From assembly GCA_949286705.1 (NCBI GenBank), contig CASEDF010000005.1:62001-126000 (forward strand): a stretch of 64,000 nt of DNA. The letters run 5' to 3'. Within the stretch, counting starts at the first letter, position 1. Each line of letters starts with the position of its first letter. The notes under the pieces were generated by a model. That model did no database searches, was not told the origin of the DNA, and saw nothing but the letters and a program-made list of their open reading frames with translations. This DNA is from an uncultured bacterium (GTDB lineage Bacteria > Cyanobacteriota > Vampirovibrionia > Gastranaerophilales > Gastranaerophilaceae). Both the position numbers and the translations under genes were made by a program. This document shows, in pieces, positions 41,679-51,249 of this stretch.

Positions 41679-44339
41679 ATGACAGAAAAAAGAGTATGGC
41701 TTTTCAGAGAGGGTAATGCAGGCATGCGTAATCTTCTCGGCGGCAAAGGTGCTAACCTTGCTGAAATGACCAATTTAGGTCTGCCTGTTCCTCCGGGGTT
41801 AACCATTACAACAGAAACTTGTATGGATTATATTAACCACGGGAACAAAATGCCTGAAGGGTTAATGGACGAAGTTAAGTATTACCTGAAAGAAGTTGAA
41901 GAACAAGCAGGTAAGAAATTCGGCGACAATCAAAATCCGTTGCTGGTTTCAGTAAGATCCGGCGCAAGACTATCCATGCCCGGTATGATGGAAACAATTT
42001 TGAACTTAGGTTTGAATGATGAAACCGTTGAAGCTATGATCAGATTGACTAACAATCCGAGATTCTGCTACGACAGCTATCGTCGTTTCTTGACTATGTT
42101 CGGTTCCGTTGCATGGGAAATGGACAGACAAAAATATTTTGAATCAGAAGTTGAAAAACTTAAAGAACGTGAAGGTGTTAAAGAGGATACTGAAATTTCA
42201 GCAGAAGGCTGGAAGTCTTTAATTCCTGTTTACAAAAGAGTTATTAAAGAAGTTACGGGCAAAGAATTCCCGCAAGATCCTTACGTTCAATTGGAAGAAG
42301 CAATTGAAGCCGTATTCAGATCATGGAATATTCCGCGTGCGGTTGCTTACAGAAACATGAACAAAATCGACCACAATTACGGTACTGCAGTTAACGTTCA
42401 AACAATGGTATTCGGTAATATGGGCGACGATTGCGCAACAGGTGTTTCATTCACACGTAACCCTGCAACCGGTGAAAATAAATTCTACGGTGAATATTTG
42501 ACAAATGCTCAAGGTGAAGACGTTGTAGCAGGTATCAGAACTCCGAAACCTATCGCTGAACTTGAACATGAAATGCCTGACTTGTACAGACAATATGTAG
42601 ATATTGCTAAAAAACTTGAACTCGGTTACAAAGATGTTCAGGATATGGAATTCACAATTGAACGCGGAAAACTCTGGATTCTTCAAACACGTAACGGTAA
42701 AAGAACTGCTGCTGCAGCTGTAAAAATTGCCGTTGATATGTATGAAGAAGGTATTATTACTAAAGAAAGAGCAATCCAGCTTGTTGATCCGTATACTGTT
42801 AACCAAATTCTTTTGCCTTGCTTTGATTCAAAAGCAATGGAAGAAGCTCACAAGATTTGTACAGGTGTAAACGCATCCCCGGGTGCTGCTGTAGGTAAAA
42901 TTGTATTTGACACCGAAGAAGCAGCTGAACGCGGCGCAGCAGGCGAAAAAGTTATCCTTGTCCGTGTTGAAACATGCCCTGATGATATTCACGGTATGGC
43001 AGTTTCACAAGGCGTTTTGACCCTCAGAGGCGGCGCAACTTCTCACGCAGCTGTTGTTGCTAAAGGTATGGGCAAACCTTGCGTTTCAGGTTGCGAAGAT
43101 TTGAAAATCGATCTTTCTAATGAAACATTAACAGGCAGTGACGGTACTGTTTACCACAAAGACGATATTATCTCTCTTGACGGTGGTAAAGGTCTTGTTA
43201 TGGAAGGTGCCGTTAAACTCGTAGAAGCAAGAATTGACGATAACTGGAACAAATTCTTCTCTTGGGTTAACGAAATCAAACAAATGAAAGTTGAAGCTAA
43301 CGCTGATACTCCGAAAGACATCGAAAATGCTTTGAAATTCGGTGCTGAAGGTGTAGGTCTTTGCAGAACGGAACATATGTTCATGGATCCTGACAGACTC
43401 CCATGGGTACAAAAAATGATTATCGCAGGTACTCCTGAAGCAAGAAAAGAAGCTCTTGATCACTTATTGCCTATGCAGTATTCAGACTTTTATGCAATGT
43501 TCAAAGCATTGGGTGATAAACCTTTAACTGTAAGACTTCTTGACCCGCCGCTTCATGAATTCTTGCCTGATAAAGAATCTTTGATTGCAGAAGTTGCAAC
43601 ATTGAAAGCTTTGGGCAAAGATTCAAGCGAAAAAGAAGAAATGCTTCACGTTGTAGAAAGCCTTTCAGAAGCTAACCCGATGATGGGTCTTCGCGGATGC
43701 CGTTTAGGTTTGACTTACCCTGAAATCAATGAAATGCAAGTAAGAGCAATCTTTGAAGCATGCTGCGATTTGAAAAAAGAAGGCGTAAACGTTAAACCTT
43801 GGGTAATGGTTCCGTTAATCGGTCATGTAAACGAACTTAAAGTTGCAAAAGACGTTTTAGTTCGTGTTGCAAAAGACGTTATGGCTGAAAAAGGTGTTGA
43901 AGTTGAATACAAATTCGGTACTATGATTGAAATTCCGCGTGCTGCATTGACTTCTGACGAAATTGCAGAATACGCTGAATTCTTCTCATTCGGTACCAAT
44001 GACTTAACACAGATGACATTCGGCTATTCACGTGACGATGCTGAAGGTAAATTCCTCAACCGTTACGTTGAACAAAAAATCTTGCCGGCTAACCCGTTTG
44101 ACACATTAGATCAAAAAGGCGTAGGTCAATTGATTGAAATGTCTATGGAACGCGGCAAAAAGACTAACCCGAGCCTTGTCGGCGGTATCTGCGGTGAACA
44201 CGGCGGAGATCCGGATTCTGTTAAATTTGCTCACAGAATCGGTCTTGATTATGTTTCTTGCTCACCGTTCAGAATTCCTCAAGCAAGACTTGCAGCAGCT
44301 CAGGCAGTTGTTGAAGCTAAACAAGCCGTTACCTGCTAG
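41679..44339 (+). CDS. ppdK: Pyruvate phosphate dikinase
   Basis: An 886-aa enzyme interconverting pyruvate and phosphoenolpyruvate with ATP/PPi. N-terminal ATP-grasp domain (LLGGKGANLAEM); phosphohistidine domain with GGATSHAAVVAKGMGKPCVS; C-terminal PEP barrel with SFGTNDLTQMTFGYSRDD and the Cys loop GGICGEHGGDP. Full family length. Codon use is strongly biased, as in highly expressed genes. It fits a fermentative or gluconeogenic role beside the ferredoxin oxidoreductase genes. Shine-Dalgarno ACAGGAGA. Confidence 0.97.
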   Translation: MTEKRVWLFREGNAGMRNLLGGKGANLAEMTNLGLPVPPGLTITTETCMDYINHGNKMPEGLMDEVKYYLKEVEEQAGKKFGDNQNPLLVSVRSGARLSMPGMMETILNLGLNDETVEAMIRLTNNPRFCYDSYRRFLTMFGSVAWEMDRQKYFESEVEKLKEREGVKEDTEISAEGWKSLIPVYKRVIKEVTGKEFPQDPYVQLEEAIEAVFRSWNIPRAVAYRNMNKIDHNYGTAVNVQTMVFGNMGDDCATGVSFTRNPATGENKFYGEYLTNAQGEDVVAGIRTPKPIAELEHEMPDLYRQYVDIAKKLELGYKDVQDMEFTIERGKLWILQTRNGKRTAAAAVKIAVDMYEEGIITKERAIQLVDPYTVNQILLPCFDSKAMEEAHKICTGVNASPGAAVGKIVFDTEEAAERGAAGEKVILVRVETCPDDIHGMAVSQGVLTLRGGATSHAAVVAKGMGKPCVSGCEDLKIDLSNETLTGSDGTVYHKDDIISLDGGKGLVMEGAVKLVEARIDDNWNKFFSWVNEIKQMKVEANADTPKDIENALKFGAEGVGLCRTEHMFMDPDRLPWVQKMIIAGTPEARKEALDHLLPMQYSDFYAMFKALGDKPLTVRLLDPPLHEFLPDKESLIAEVATLKALGKDSSEKEEMLHVVESLSEANPMMGLRGCRLGLTYPEINEMQVRAIFEACCDLKKEGVNVKPWVMVPLIGHVNELKVAKDVLVRVAKDVMAEKGVEVEYKFGTMIEIPRAALTSDEIAEYAEFFSFGTNDLTQMTFGYSRDDAEGKFLNRYVEQKILPANPFDTLDQKGVGQLIEMSMERGKKTNPSLVGGICGEHGGDPDSVKFAHRIGLDYVSCSPFRIPQARLAAAQAVVEAKQAVTC

Positions 44340-44358
44340 GTTAGGATAATTATTTGGA

Positions 44359-44388
44359 AAAAGCGGTTCAGAAATGAGCCGCTTTTTT
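44359..44388 (+). terminator. Terminator after ppdK
   Basis: The stem AAAAGCGGTTC / GAGCCGCTTTT with a 6-nt loop, ending in T residues. Confidence 0.9.
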
Positions 44389-44422
44389 CTTATGCTATAA
44401 TTAGATTATAAGGAGAAAATTT

Positions 44423-45472
44423 ATGATTATAGTAATGGAGCCGTCGGCTTCAAAAGAGAATATAAAAAGAGTAGTTGACGTTTTGACCGAACATGAATTC
44501 AGGGTTATTGTAAATCAGGGCGAAATTCATACTGTTATTGATGCATTCGGTGATAAAACATCTATCACGCCCGGCAGAATAAGTGCTCTTGAAGGGGTAA
44601 AAGAGGTTAAAATAATCCGCGAACCTTTTAGGCTTGCATCCCGTGACAGGAAACCGGAGGATACGGTTATAGAATTCGAAAACGGTGTGAAAATCGGCGG
44701 GGCTAACAAGCCTGTTATGTTTGTCGGTCCGTGTTCAGTCGAAAGCGAATATGACGGTCTGCAAAAGGTCGCGTTTGCAGCAAAAGAGATGGGCTGCGAA
44801 TTTTTAAGAGGCGGTGCATTTAAACCGAGAACTTCTCCTTATGATTTTCAAGGATATGAAGAAAAAGCTTTGAAGTATTTAAAAAGGGCAAGTGAAGAAA
44901 CAGGATTGTTAACTGTGACTGAAGTTATGGATTCTGCGGATTTAGATATGATTTGTGATTATGTCGATGTTGTTCAAATCGGCGCGCGTAATATGCAGAA
45001 TTTTAAACTATTAAAGGCTGTAGGCAAATGTAATAAGCCTGTTATTTTAAAGCGCGGTCTTGCAAGTACGATAAGGGAATTTTTGCTTGCGGCGGAGCAT
45101 ATTATGTACAACGGTAATGAACGGGTTATTCTTTGTGAGCGCGGAATTAGAAGTTTTGACAGTACCTTTACGAGAAACGTTATGGATATAGCGTCAATTC
45201 CTGTTATCAAAAAATATTCGCATTTGCCGGTAATTGCGGATCCGAGCCATGGAACAGGTCAGAGATATTTGATTGAACCTATGACAAAAGCCGGTTTAAT
45301 TGTCGGAGCTGACGGAATTATGATAGAGGTTCACCATGATCCAGAAAATGCTCTGTCTGACGGTAAACAAAGCTTGCCAATTCCTATGTTCAGGGATATG
45401 ATGAGCCGTGTGAATTCAATGATTCGGCATCTTCATTATGAAAAAAATTGTCTTTCCGCAAATGTTGACTAG
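44423..45472 (+). CDS. aroF: 3-deoxy-7-phosphoheptulonate synthase (DAHP synthase)
   Basis: A 349-aa enzyme for the first step of the shikimate pathway, of the Iβ (KDO8P-like) type with an N-terminal regulatory domain of about 70 residues (MIIVMEPSASKENIKRVVDV). Catalytic barrel motifs: GPCSVES, GGAFKPRTSPYDFQG, RGLASTIREFL, ADPSHGTGQR, and EVHHDPENALSDG. The TATAAT box is at about 44394 and the Shine-Dalgarno is AAGGAG. Its stop overlaps the convergent purine phosphorylase stop in CTAG. Confidence 0.95.
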   Translation: MIIVMEPSASKENIKRVVDVLTEHEFRVIVNQGEIHTVIDAFGDKTSITPGRISALEGVKEVKIIREPFRLASRDRKPEDTVIEFENGVKIGGANKPVMFVGPCSVESEYDGLQKVAFAAKEMGCEFLRGGAFKPRTSPYDFQGYEEKALKYLKRASEETGLLTVTEVMDSADLDMICDYVDVVQIGARNMQNFKLLKAVGKCNKPVILKRGLASTIREFLLAAEHIMYNGNERVILCERGIRSFDSTFTRNVMDIASIPVIKKYSHLPVIADPSHGTGQRYLIEPMTKAGLIVGADGIMIEVHHDPENALSDGKQSLPIPMFRDMMSRVNSMIRHLHYEKNCLSANVD

Positions 45473-46269
45473 ATGCTTTTTAATATTTCCAAAATGAGTG
45501 ATTTAAAGCGTTTTTTGGCTTTATCGGTCGTTTCAATTACTTCCGTATGGGACAATTGGGCACCTGAAATCCCGCTTGCGGCATTTGATATGCAGCTTAT
45601 GCCGAGGACTCTTAACCCGCAGTAATTTGCGACAATTGCCTCGGGAACAGTTGACATGCCAACGGCATCAGCCCCCAAAATTCGTGCCATATTTATTTCT
45701 GCAGGTGTTTCATAGCTCGGACCGGAGGAGGCAAAGTATACCCCTTTTTGGATGTCCAAACATAATTTTTCAGCGCATTTTTCAGCGATTTTTATCAAAT
45801 CTTTTTTGTAAATTTCGCTCATATCAGGAAAACGTTCGCCAAGAGTGTCATCATTAGGCCCGACAAGGGGATTTGCGCCCATAAAATTAATATGATCCGT
45901 TATAATCATCAAATCCGCAGGACGGAAGCTTTCGTTAACAGCTCCTGCAGCATTTGTAAGTATAAGAGTTTTGACTCCCAATTTTTTCATCACTTTAACG
46001 GGGTATGTAATTTCGGACATGGTATGTCCTTCGTAAAAGTGGTTTCTGCCCTGCATCATGACAACTTTTTTGCCTTCAATTTCAGCAAAAACAAGTCTGC
46101 CTTTGTGCCCTTGAACATTTGATTTGATAAAATGCGGGATTTCGGAATAGGGAATTGCATATTCGCAATATTCATCCGCGAATTCCCCGAGTCCTGAACC
46201 TAAAATAATTCCGATTTCAGGTTCAAAATTGTTTGTTTTTTCCTTTAAGAAATTAATTGTTTCTTCCAT
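45469..46269 (-). CDS. Purine nucleoside phosphorylase
   Basis: A 266-aa trimeric-type (PNP-I/MTAP family) enzyme cleaving inosine/guanosine with phosphate. Motifs: LGSGLGEFAD, GHKGRLVFAEI, QGRNHFYEGH, LTNAAGAVN, SSGPSYETPAEI and AVGMSTVPEAIVA. ATG 46269 with AGGGGT is chosen; the longer frame to 46317 would begin within the terminator of the upstream gene. It sits in purine salvage together with upp nearby for pyrimidines. Confidence 0.93.
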   Translation of the reverse strand: MEETINFLKEKTNNFEPEIGIILGSGLGEFADEYCEYAIPYSEIPHFIKSNVQGHKGRLVFAEIEGKKVVMMQGRNHFYEGHTMSEITYPVKVMKKLGVKTLILTNAAGAVNESFRPADLMIITDHINFMGANPLVGPNDDTLGERFPDMSEIYKKDLIKIAEKCAEKLCLDIQKGVYFASSGPSYETPAEINMARILGADAVGMSTVPEAIVANYCGLRVLGISCISNAASGISGAQLSHTEVIETTDKAKKRFKSLILEILKSI

Positions 46270-46291
46270 TTTTATACCCCTAAATCTACAC

Positions 46292-46328
46292 AAAAAAGCA
46301 CAAATTGGTTTTGCCATTTGTGCTTTTT
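46292..46328 (-). terminator. Terminator of the omega-like gene
   Basis: A perfect stem AAAAAGCACAAAT / ATTTGTGCTTTTT with a 10-nt loop, flanked by A and T on both strands. Confidence 0.85.
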
Positions 46329-46336
46329 AAAATTTA

Positions 46337-46576
46337 TTAGCCGACTAAACGGTTGTCGTCAGCTTCTGATGCTTTAACCATAATAGCATGTTCCACAGGA
46401 TTTTCTTTTGTATATCCTGCTTCATAGTTTTCTTCAAATCCGAAATCTTCGCGGGCTTTTTTAGCCTGATTTTCATCAACTAATTTTTTTGCGAGTTCAG
46501 CTATTTCATAAACAAGTTGATATCTGTTTTCGGTATTTTCATTTAAGTCCCATGCTACTTTAATTATTTGTTCCAT
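46337..46576 (-). CDS. rpoZ: Probable RNA polymerase omega subunit
   Basis: A 79-aa acidic protein. ENRYQLVYEIAELAKKLVDE fits the conserved N-RY-LV-x5-A core of omega, and NPVEHAIMVKAS fits the following KPV-x2-A segment. Position and size also fit, but the match is modest, so a small unrelated protein remains possible. It is a single-gene unit with its own terminator. Confidence 0.6.
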   Translation of the reverse strand: MEQIIKVAWDLNENTENRYQLVYEIAELAKKLVDENQAKKAREDFGFEENYEAGYTKENPVEHAIMVKASEADDNRLVG

Positions 46577-46669
46577 TTAAATTTCCTCATATTTTACAAT
46601 TATAATATTATAATACAAAAAATTTTTTGGCAAGGGGTAAAACCTGTATTTTCCATGTATAATAAAGTT

Positions 46670-47302
46670 ATGAAGTTTACAGAAAACATAAGATTATACG
46701 CATGGCTTGAATTTTTAGTGTGGTTTGTTATTTTGTGTTTAGGTATTGCAGGTTTGCGGTTTTACCATTACAAGCAATATAAGGAACTTCCGAGTTATCA
46801 GATTTTTATGCCTGATGTTGACGGAATGATTGTAGGTTCACCCGTCAAATACATGGGTGTTCAGGTCGGGTATATTACTAATATAAAAATTTTGACAAAT
46901 AACGTGTACGTACGTTTTGTGATAAACGATAAGGCGTTAAAACTGCCGAAAGGTGTTATTGCAACTGTTGAATTTAACGGACTCGGCGGGTCAAAGAGTC
47001 TTGAACTTTATCCGCCGGATGAAAATGAACATTCTGAAAGGCTTATAGTAATTAATACTCCAAAAAGATTGCATGATTCAATTGGTTTATTGAACGATAT
47101 GTTTGGTAAAATTGACTCCATTGCAACTAAACTTTCTCATTTTGCCAACGAGATGGGGCTGGAAAATTCATCGACAGAACATTTAATAGTTAAGCCTGAA
47201 GATATTCAAAAAAGTATAAAACAAACGGATGATTTTGTGAATAGCATGATAAAAAACAGAGATGATTTTCAAAGCAGGATTAAGGAGTGGAAGCATGAAT
47301 AA
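46670..47302 (+). CDS. MlaD/MCE-family lipid-transport substrate-binding protein
   Basis: A 210-aa protein with a single N-terminal anchor (WLEFLVWFVILCLGIAGLRF) and one MCE domain (YQIFMPDVDGMIVGSPVKYM, then GVQVGYI and VEFNGLGGSKSLEL), followed by a short helical tail. MlaD binds phospholipids moved between the membranes. No MlaE/MlaF genes are next to it. The start is at ATG 46670: TATAAT (46658-46663) ends 6 nt before it and no Shine-Dalgarno is present. ATG 46655 (MYNKV) is the alternative. upp begins inside its last codons. Confidence 0.85.
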   Translation: MKFTENIRLYAWLEFLVWFVILCLGIAGLRFYHYKQYKELPSYQIFMPDVDGMIVGSPVKYMGVQVGYITNIKILTNNVYVRFVINDKALKLPKGVIATVEFNGLGGSKSLELYPPDENEHSERLIVINTPKRLHDSIGLLNDMFGKIDSIATKLSHFANEMGLENSSTEHLIVKPEDIQKSIKQTDDFVNSMIKNRDDFQSRIKEWKHE

Positions 47303-47945
47303 AGAAAAAGTAAGAGTAATAAATAATCCCGTTGTACTTTTAAATCTTTGTACGATGCGTGACAAAAATACTGACAGTCAGGGAGTTAGAATTGCAACAA
47401 GAAAAATTACAAGATGTTTGCTATATGAAGCAGCTAAAAATCTTCCGCTTGTGGAAAAAGAGGTTACAACACCTTTAACAACATTTAAGGCAAAAACCGT
47501 TGATCCTGATATTAATTTGATAATTTCACCGATATTGCGAGCAGGATTGATTTTTACTGATGAAGCAATTGATATTCTTCCCCAAGCCTGCATAAGACAT
47601 ATCGGAATGTACCGTGACGAAAAAACTTTAAAACCCGTCTGGTATTATAATAAGGTTCCGATGGAAGCGCCTGATCCGGAAAAATTTTATATCTATATTA
47701 CGGATCCCATGCTTGCAACGGGAAATTCACTCATTGAAGCAATAAAACTCTATGCGGATAAAGGAATTCCGATAGATAATATAAAAGTGATTTGTATAAT
47801 TGCAGCACCGCAGGGGATTGAAAATATTCAAAAACATTACCCTGATATCGAAATCATAACTGCGGCAGTGGATGACCATTTGAACGAAAAGGGTTATATC
47901 GTCCCCGGAATGGGTGATGCCGGCGATAGAATTTTTAATACATAA
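47295..47945 (+). CDS. upp: Uracil phosphoribosyltransferase
   Basis: A 216-aa salvage enzyme making UMP from uracil and PRPP. SPILRAGL and the PRPP loop YITDPMLATGNSLIEAI are typical, and the C-end PGMGDAGDRIFNT matches the uracil-binding segment. ATG 47295 with AAGGAG is preferred over an earlier codon at 47262. It overlaps the MCE gene by 8 nt. Confidence 0.95.
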   Translation: MNKEKVRVINNPVVLLNLCTMRDKNTDSQGVRIATRKITRCLLYEAAKNLPLVEKEVTTPLTTFKAKTVDPDINLIISPILRAGLIFTDEAIDILPQACIRHIGMYRDEKTLKPVWYYNKVPMEAPDPEKFYIYITDPMLATGNSLIEAIKLYADKGIPIDNIKVICIIAAPQGIENIQKHYPDIEIITAAVDDHLNEKGYIVPGMGDAGDRIFNT

Positions 47946-48101
47946 GTAAGGTGTGTTTGAGCTTCTGTTACATCATTTTGTGCTTTCGGGCATTAGCAAT
48001 CAGTATAAAATTTATATGTAAATTTAATTTAACATAATAATTTTTTATTAAAGTTTTTTTAAATCCAATCCGTATTTTTTTATGTGTAGCAGAGGTTTTT
48101 T

Positions 48102-50309
48102 GTGAAAATAAATAATTTTGATACGAATATATATGTTTCGAAACAATCATTACCGGCAGAATCTGAACCTGTAAAGCAGCCTTCCGATACATTAAAAAAT
48201 GCGGGAGCAAAACCGGCATCTGCGAATAGTACTGAAACAGAAGTCGCAATTGATTCAACTATAAATGTTCCTCAGGGCTTTCATCTTGTTCAGCCGAAAG
48301 AAACTTTATACAGTATTGCAAATCATTACGGTATTACTGTGAGTGAGCTTATAGAATTTAATCCTGATCTGGCAACAGATAAAAACGGAAATAAAATTAT
48401 AAAATCTGGCTCTGTAATTAAAGTGTCTAAAACTATTGAATCGGGTGATACAACGGATTCATATGAGGCAAATGAGCAAGTTTTCGGTTCCTGGACAATT
48501 GAACAAGGTAAAGGCGCATATTCCGTTATGTCAAAATTTAATCTTTTCCGTGAAGAACTGGCGCTTTTGAACCCGCAAATCGATTTGAATAATTTAAAAA
48601 AAGACGAAGTTTTAAAAGTCCCCGGTTATAAGGTTAAAGCAGGAGATACGCTGTATGGTATCGCAAAAGCACATGACATTACGGTTGATATGTTAAAAGA
48701 GTTAAATCCCGGGCATAGTGAAATATTAAAACCCGATGAAATACTTAACGTGCCAAAACTCGCGGGACAAGATTTAGGCTTTGAAAATCTTGAAGTCGAA
48801 TTTGATGTTGTAGCCGAAACTCCTCAAAAAATTTTACATACAATTAAAAACGGTGAAGCTTTATCCAAAATCGCAGAAAAATACAATGTCCCTATGTGGG
48901 CAATTATGCTTCATAATAATATTGAAAATGAAGATAAAATATTTAAAGATCAGGTGCTTGAGATATCAACAGAAGAAGAAGTCGTACAGCTTGAAGAATT
49001 AAAAAATAAATCGGACTCTGTTCCTGACAAAACACCCAAAACGCATACCGTGAAAAAAGGCGATACGCTTTCCGAAATTGCAATTAAATATGGCATATCT
49101 TTAAAGGATTTAAAAGAATGGAACAATTTGAGAAATGACAGAATTGATATAGGAAAAGTTTTAAAACTTTCCAAACCGGATAATTTTGATGCGCCAAAGC
49201 CGCCTCAGGATATAAAATATACCGTTAAAAGCGGGGATGTTTTATCCAAAATTGCATTAAAATATGGTGTTTCAACAGCTTCCATTATGTACAAAAATAA
49301 TATTCAAAATCCAAAACATATTCAACCCGGTCAGACCATTGTAATTCCTGATAAAGCCGAGGTCGCAGAACTTGAAGCTGCACAAAGAGCTATAAAAGCT
49401 AAACAGGCAACCCCCTCTCCCCAAAGGAAAAAAGTATCCGGCAGTACGAATGTTCCGTCCCCTACAAATACTGTTTCGTTAAATCGAGGCATTGTTGTTC
49501 ATAAAGTTAAAAAGGGGGATACTCTGCTTGATATTTCTAAAAAATATAATATTCCTGTGAAAGATTTGTTGCTTTATAACTACAATCTTAAAGGTATTAA
49601 GTCATCTGAAAATCTTTCAGAAAAAGAAGTAAAAAACGTAAGAATTATAGCTACAAAAAATGCCGTAATTGACGCTACAGGTGTAAGTGAGGAGTTTATC
49701 AATGATTTGATTTCCATAGAAAAAAAACGTAATCGCTTATATAATGATGACTGTGGAATTCCGACAATAGGTATCGGGCATAATACACGTGCGCATGGCG
49801 ATACAAGTTTTTACCGCGGCAAAACCCTTTCCGATAACCAGATTTATAGCCTTTTAGCCAGAGATATTTTTGATGCTCAAAGTAAAATCAAAAGTGCAAT
49901 TGGCAAAGATGCTTTTGATAATCTTTCCAGAGGGCAGAAAGAAGCACTTTACGGGCTTGTCTTTAATACTGGTAATCTCTCCGGCAGTCCAAAGCTTGTT
50001 GAAGCATTGAAGAAAAATGATTATGTTGAAGCTGCCTGTCAAATGGATCAGGCATGCGGTAAAATTAAAGGTAAATTACAGGTACTTCCGGGGCTTGCAA
50101 AACGAAGATTTATGGATATATCGAAATTTATTGAGGGTTCAAGATTTTCAAGAAGTGATCTTAGAACCGTAATGTCAACACTGCAGAATTTGTATGATAA
50201 AGGATTTAATAATATACAAAAAGAAAATACAAAAGTTGATTATAATGCATATGCCAAGAAATTTTTGGGTGACTATATTGATAAAGGCTGGATAGACATT
50301 AGAAGTTAG
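48102..50309 (+). CDS. LysM-repeat protein with C-terminal GH24 lysozyme domain
   Basis: A 735-aa peptidoglycan hydrolase. Six clear LysM repeats (for example HTVKKGDTLSEIAIKYGISL, YTVKSGDVLSKIALKYGVST) and one degenerate one (WTIEQGKGAYSVMSKFNL) cover residues 60-520. The lysozyme domain from about 555 keeps the T4-lysozyme triad spacing: Glu in ISIEKKRN, Asp 9 residues on, Thr 15 residues on, within GIPTIGIGHNT. The GTG start has AGAGG upstream. There is no Sec signal peptide, although the substrate is outside the cytoplasm. The 3' end overlaps the convergent asparaginase gene by 11 nt. Confidence 0.88.
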   Translation: MKINNFDTNIYVSKQSLPAESEPVKQPSDTLKNAGAKPASANSTETEVAIDSTINVPQGFHLVQPKETLYSIANHYGITVSELIEFNPDLATDKNGNKIIKSGSVIKVSKTIESGDTTDSYEANEQVFGSWTIEQGKGAYSVMSKFNLFREELALLNPQIDLNNLKKDEVLKVPGYKVKAGDTLYGIAKAHDITVDMLKELNPGHSEILKPDEILNVPKLAGQDLGFENLEVEFDVVAETPQKILHTIKNGEALSKIAEKYNVPMWAIMLHNNIENEDKIFKDQVLEISTEEEVVQLEELKNKSDSVPDKTPKTHTVKKGDTLSEIAIKYGISLKDLKEWNNLRNDRIDIGKVLKLSKPDNFDAPKPPQDIKYTVKSGDVLSKIALKYGVSTASIMYKNNIQNPKHIQPGQTIVIPDKAEVAELEAAQRAIKAKQATPSPQRKKVSGSTNVPSPTNTVSLNRGIVVHKVKKGDTLLDISKKYNIPVKDLLLYNYNLKGIKSSENLSEKEVKNVRIIATKNAVIDATGVSEEFINDLISIEKKRNRLYNDDCGIPTIGIGHNTRAHGDTSFYRGKTLSDNQIYSLLARDIFDAQSKIKSAIGKDAFDNLSRGQKEALYGLVFNTGNLSGSPKLVEALKKNDYVEAACQMDQACGKIKGKLQVLPGLAKRRFMDISKFIEGSRFSRSDLRTVMSTLQNLYDKGFNNIQKENTKVDYNAYAKKFLGDYIDKGWIDIRS

Positions 50310-51249
50310 TAACAATTTCACCGACGACTTTACCATGAATAGTTTTTATTGATTTATCAACCGGAATATCTGCCCAGCGGAGATTTTTCAATGTGTCAAT
50401 AACAACAATTTCTCTTGCTTTCATATCGCTGTCGCAGATTTTTACGGCAAAACCTTCTTCCTTTTCGGTATTTATTACAATACAAAGTCCGCCGGCACCG
50501 ACTTTTGCTATTATATTTTTTGAATTTTGAATAATTTTAGTGTCGGTTCTGTCCTCGCCGCCAATGATGTATGGTTTATTTAAAAAAGCGTGTGTAAGCT
50601 TTTCATAAACCGGATTACAAAAAAGATTTAAATAACCTTTTACCATATTGACTAAAGGCATGGAATGAATAGGAACTCCGCATCCGTCGGATGTCACTGG
50701 ATAAGTTTGTTTAATTTCGCACAAATCGTAAATCCTTTGTTTAATGAGTTTCTGTAAAGGGTGATTTATGTCATCATAAGTCAGTATATCCCAGCCGTTC
50801 ATAACGCATAATCCGAGCATCATTATGTGTTTGCCGGAACAGTTGTTGTGGAAAACATTTTCAACTTCACTATTCAAAAGCAATTTTTTTTGTTCGGTTT
50901 TTGATAAAGGCTTATGCAGTCCGCATTTTAGTGAAGCCGGCGCAAGCCCTATTTTTTTTAAAAGCCCTTGCGCTGTTTTTGTGTGGATTTCTTCTCCTGC
51001 GTGGGATGCACAGCAAAGCGCAATTTCGTCTTCCGTCATATTAAAAAATTTGTCCATGCCGAAATCTATCAAAAGGCTTGCCTGTAAAGGTTTGGCGCAC
51101 GATCTTAAAAAGAACGGATAATTGTTTGTTTCGCCTGTTGTACCGATTACTTTTTGCTTATTGCACAACACAATATAGCCGAAGTGTTCTTGTTCAACAA
51201 GTCCGTCACGAATATATTTTACCAATTTTTCAGGATAGGTCTGTGTCAT
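50299..51249 (-). CDS. L-asparaginase II (AnsA/PF06089 type)
   Basis: A 316-aa protein of the asparaginase II family first known from Rhizobium, unrelated in sequence to E. coli AnsB. Typical features: FFLRSCAKPLQASLL, CCASHAGEEIH, NNCSGKHIMML and SDGCGVPIHSMPL. It likely hydrolyses asparagine to aspartate in the cytosol. Its start overlaps the upstream MshEN-like gene by 20 nt. Confidence 0.9.
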   Translation of the reverse strand: MTQTYPEKLVKYIRDGLVEQEHFGYIVLCNKQKVIGTTGETNNYPFFLRSCAKPLQASLLIDFGMDKFFNMTEDEIALCCASHAGEEIHTKTAQGLLKKIGLAPASLKCGLHKPLSKTEQKKLLLNSEVENVFHNNCSGKHIMMLGLCVMNGWDILTYDDINHPLQKLIKQRIYDLCEIKQTYPVTSDGCGVPIHSMPLVNMVKGYLNLFCNPVYEKLTHAFLNKPYIIGGEDRTDTKIIQNSKNIIAKVGAGGLCIVINTEKEEGFAVKICDSDMKAREIVVIDTLKNLRWADIPVDKSIKTIHGKVVGEIVTNF

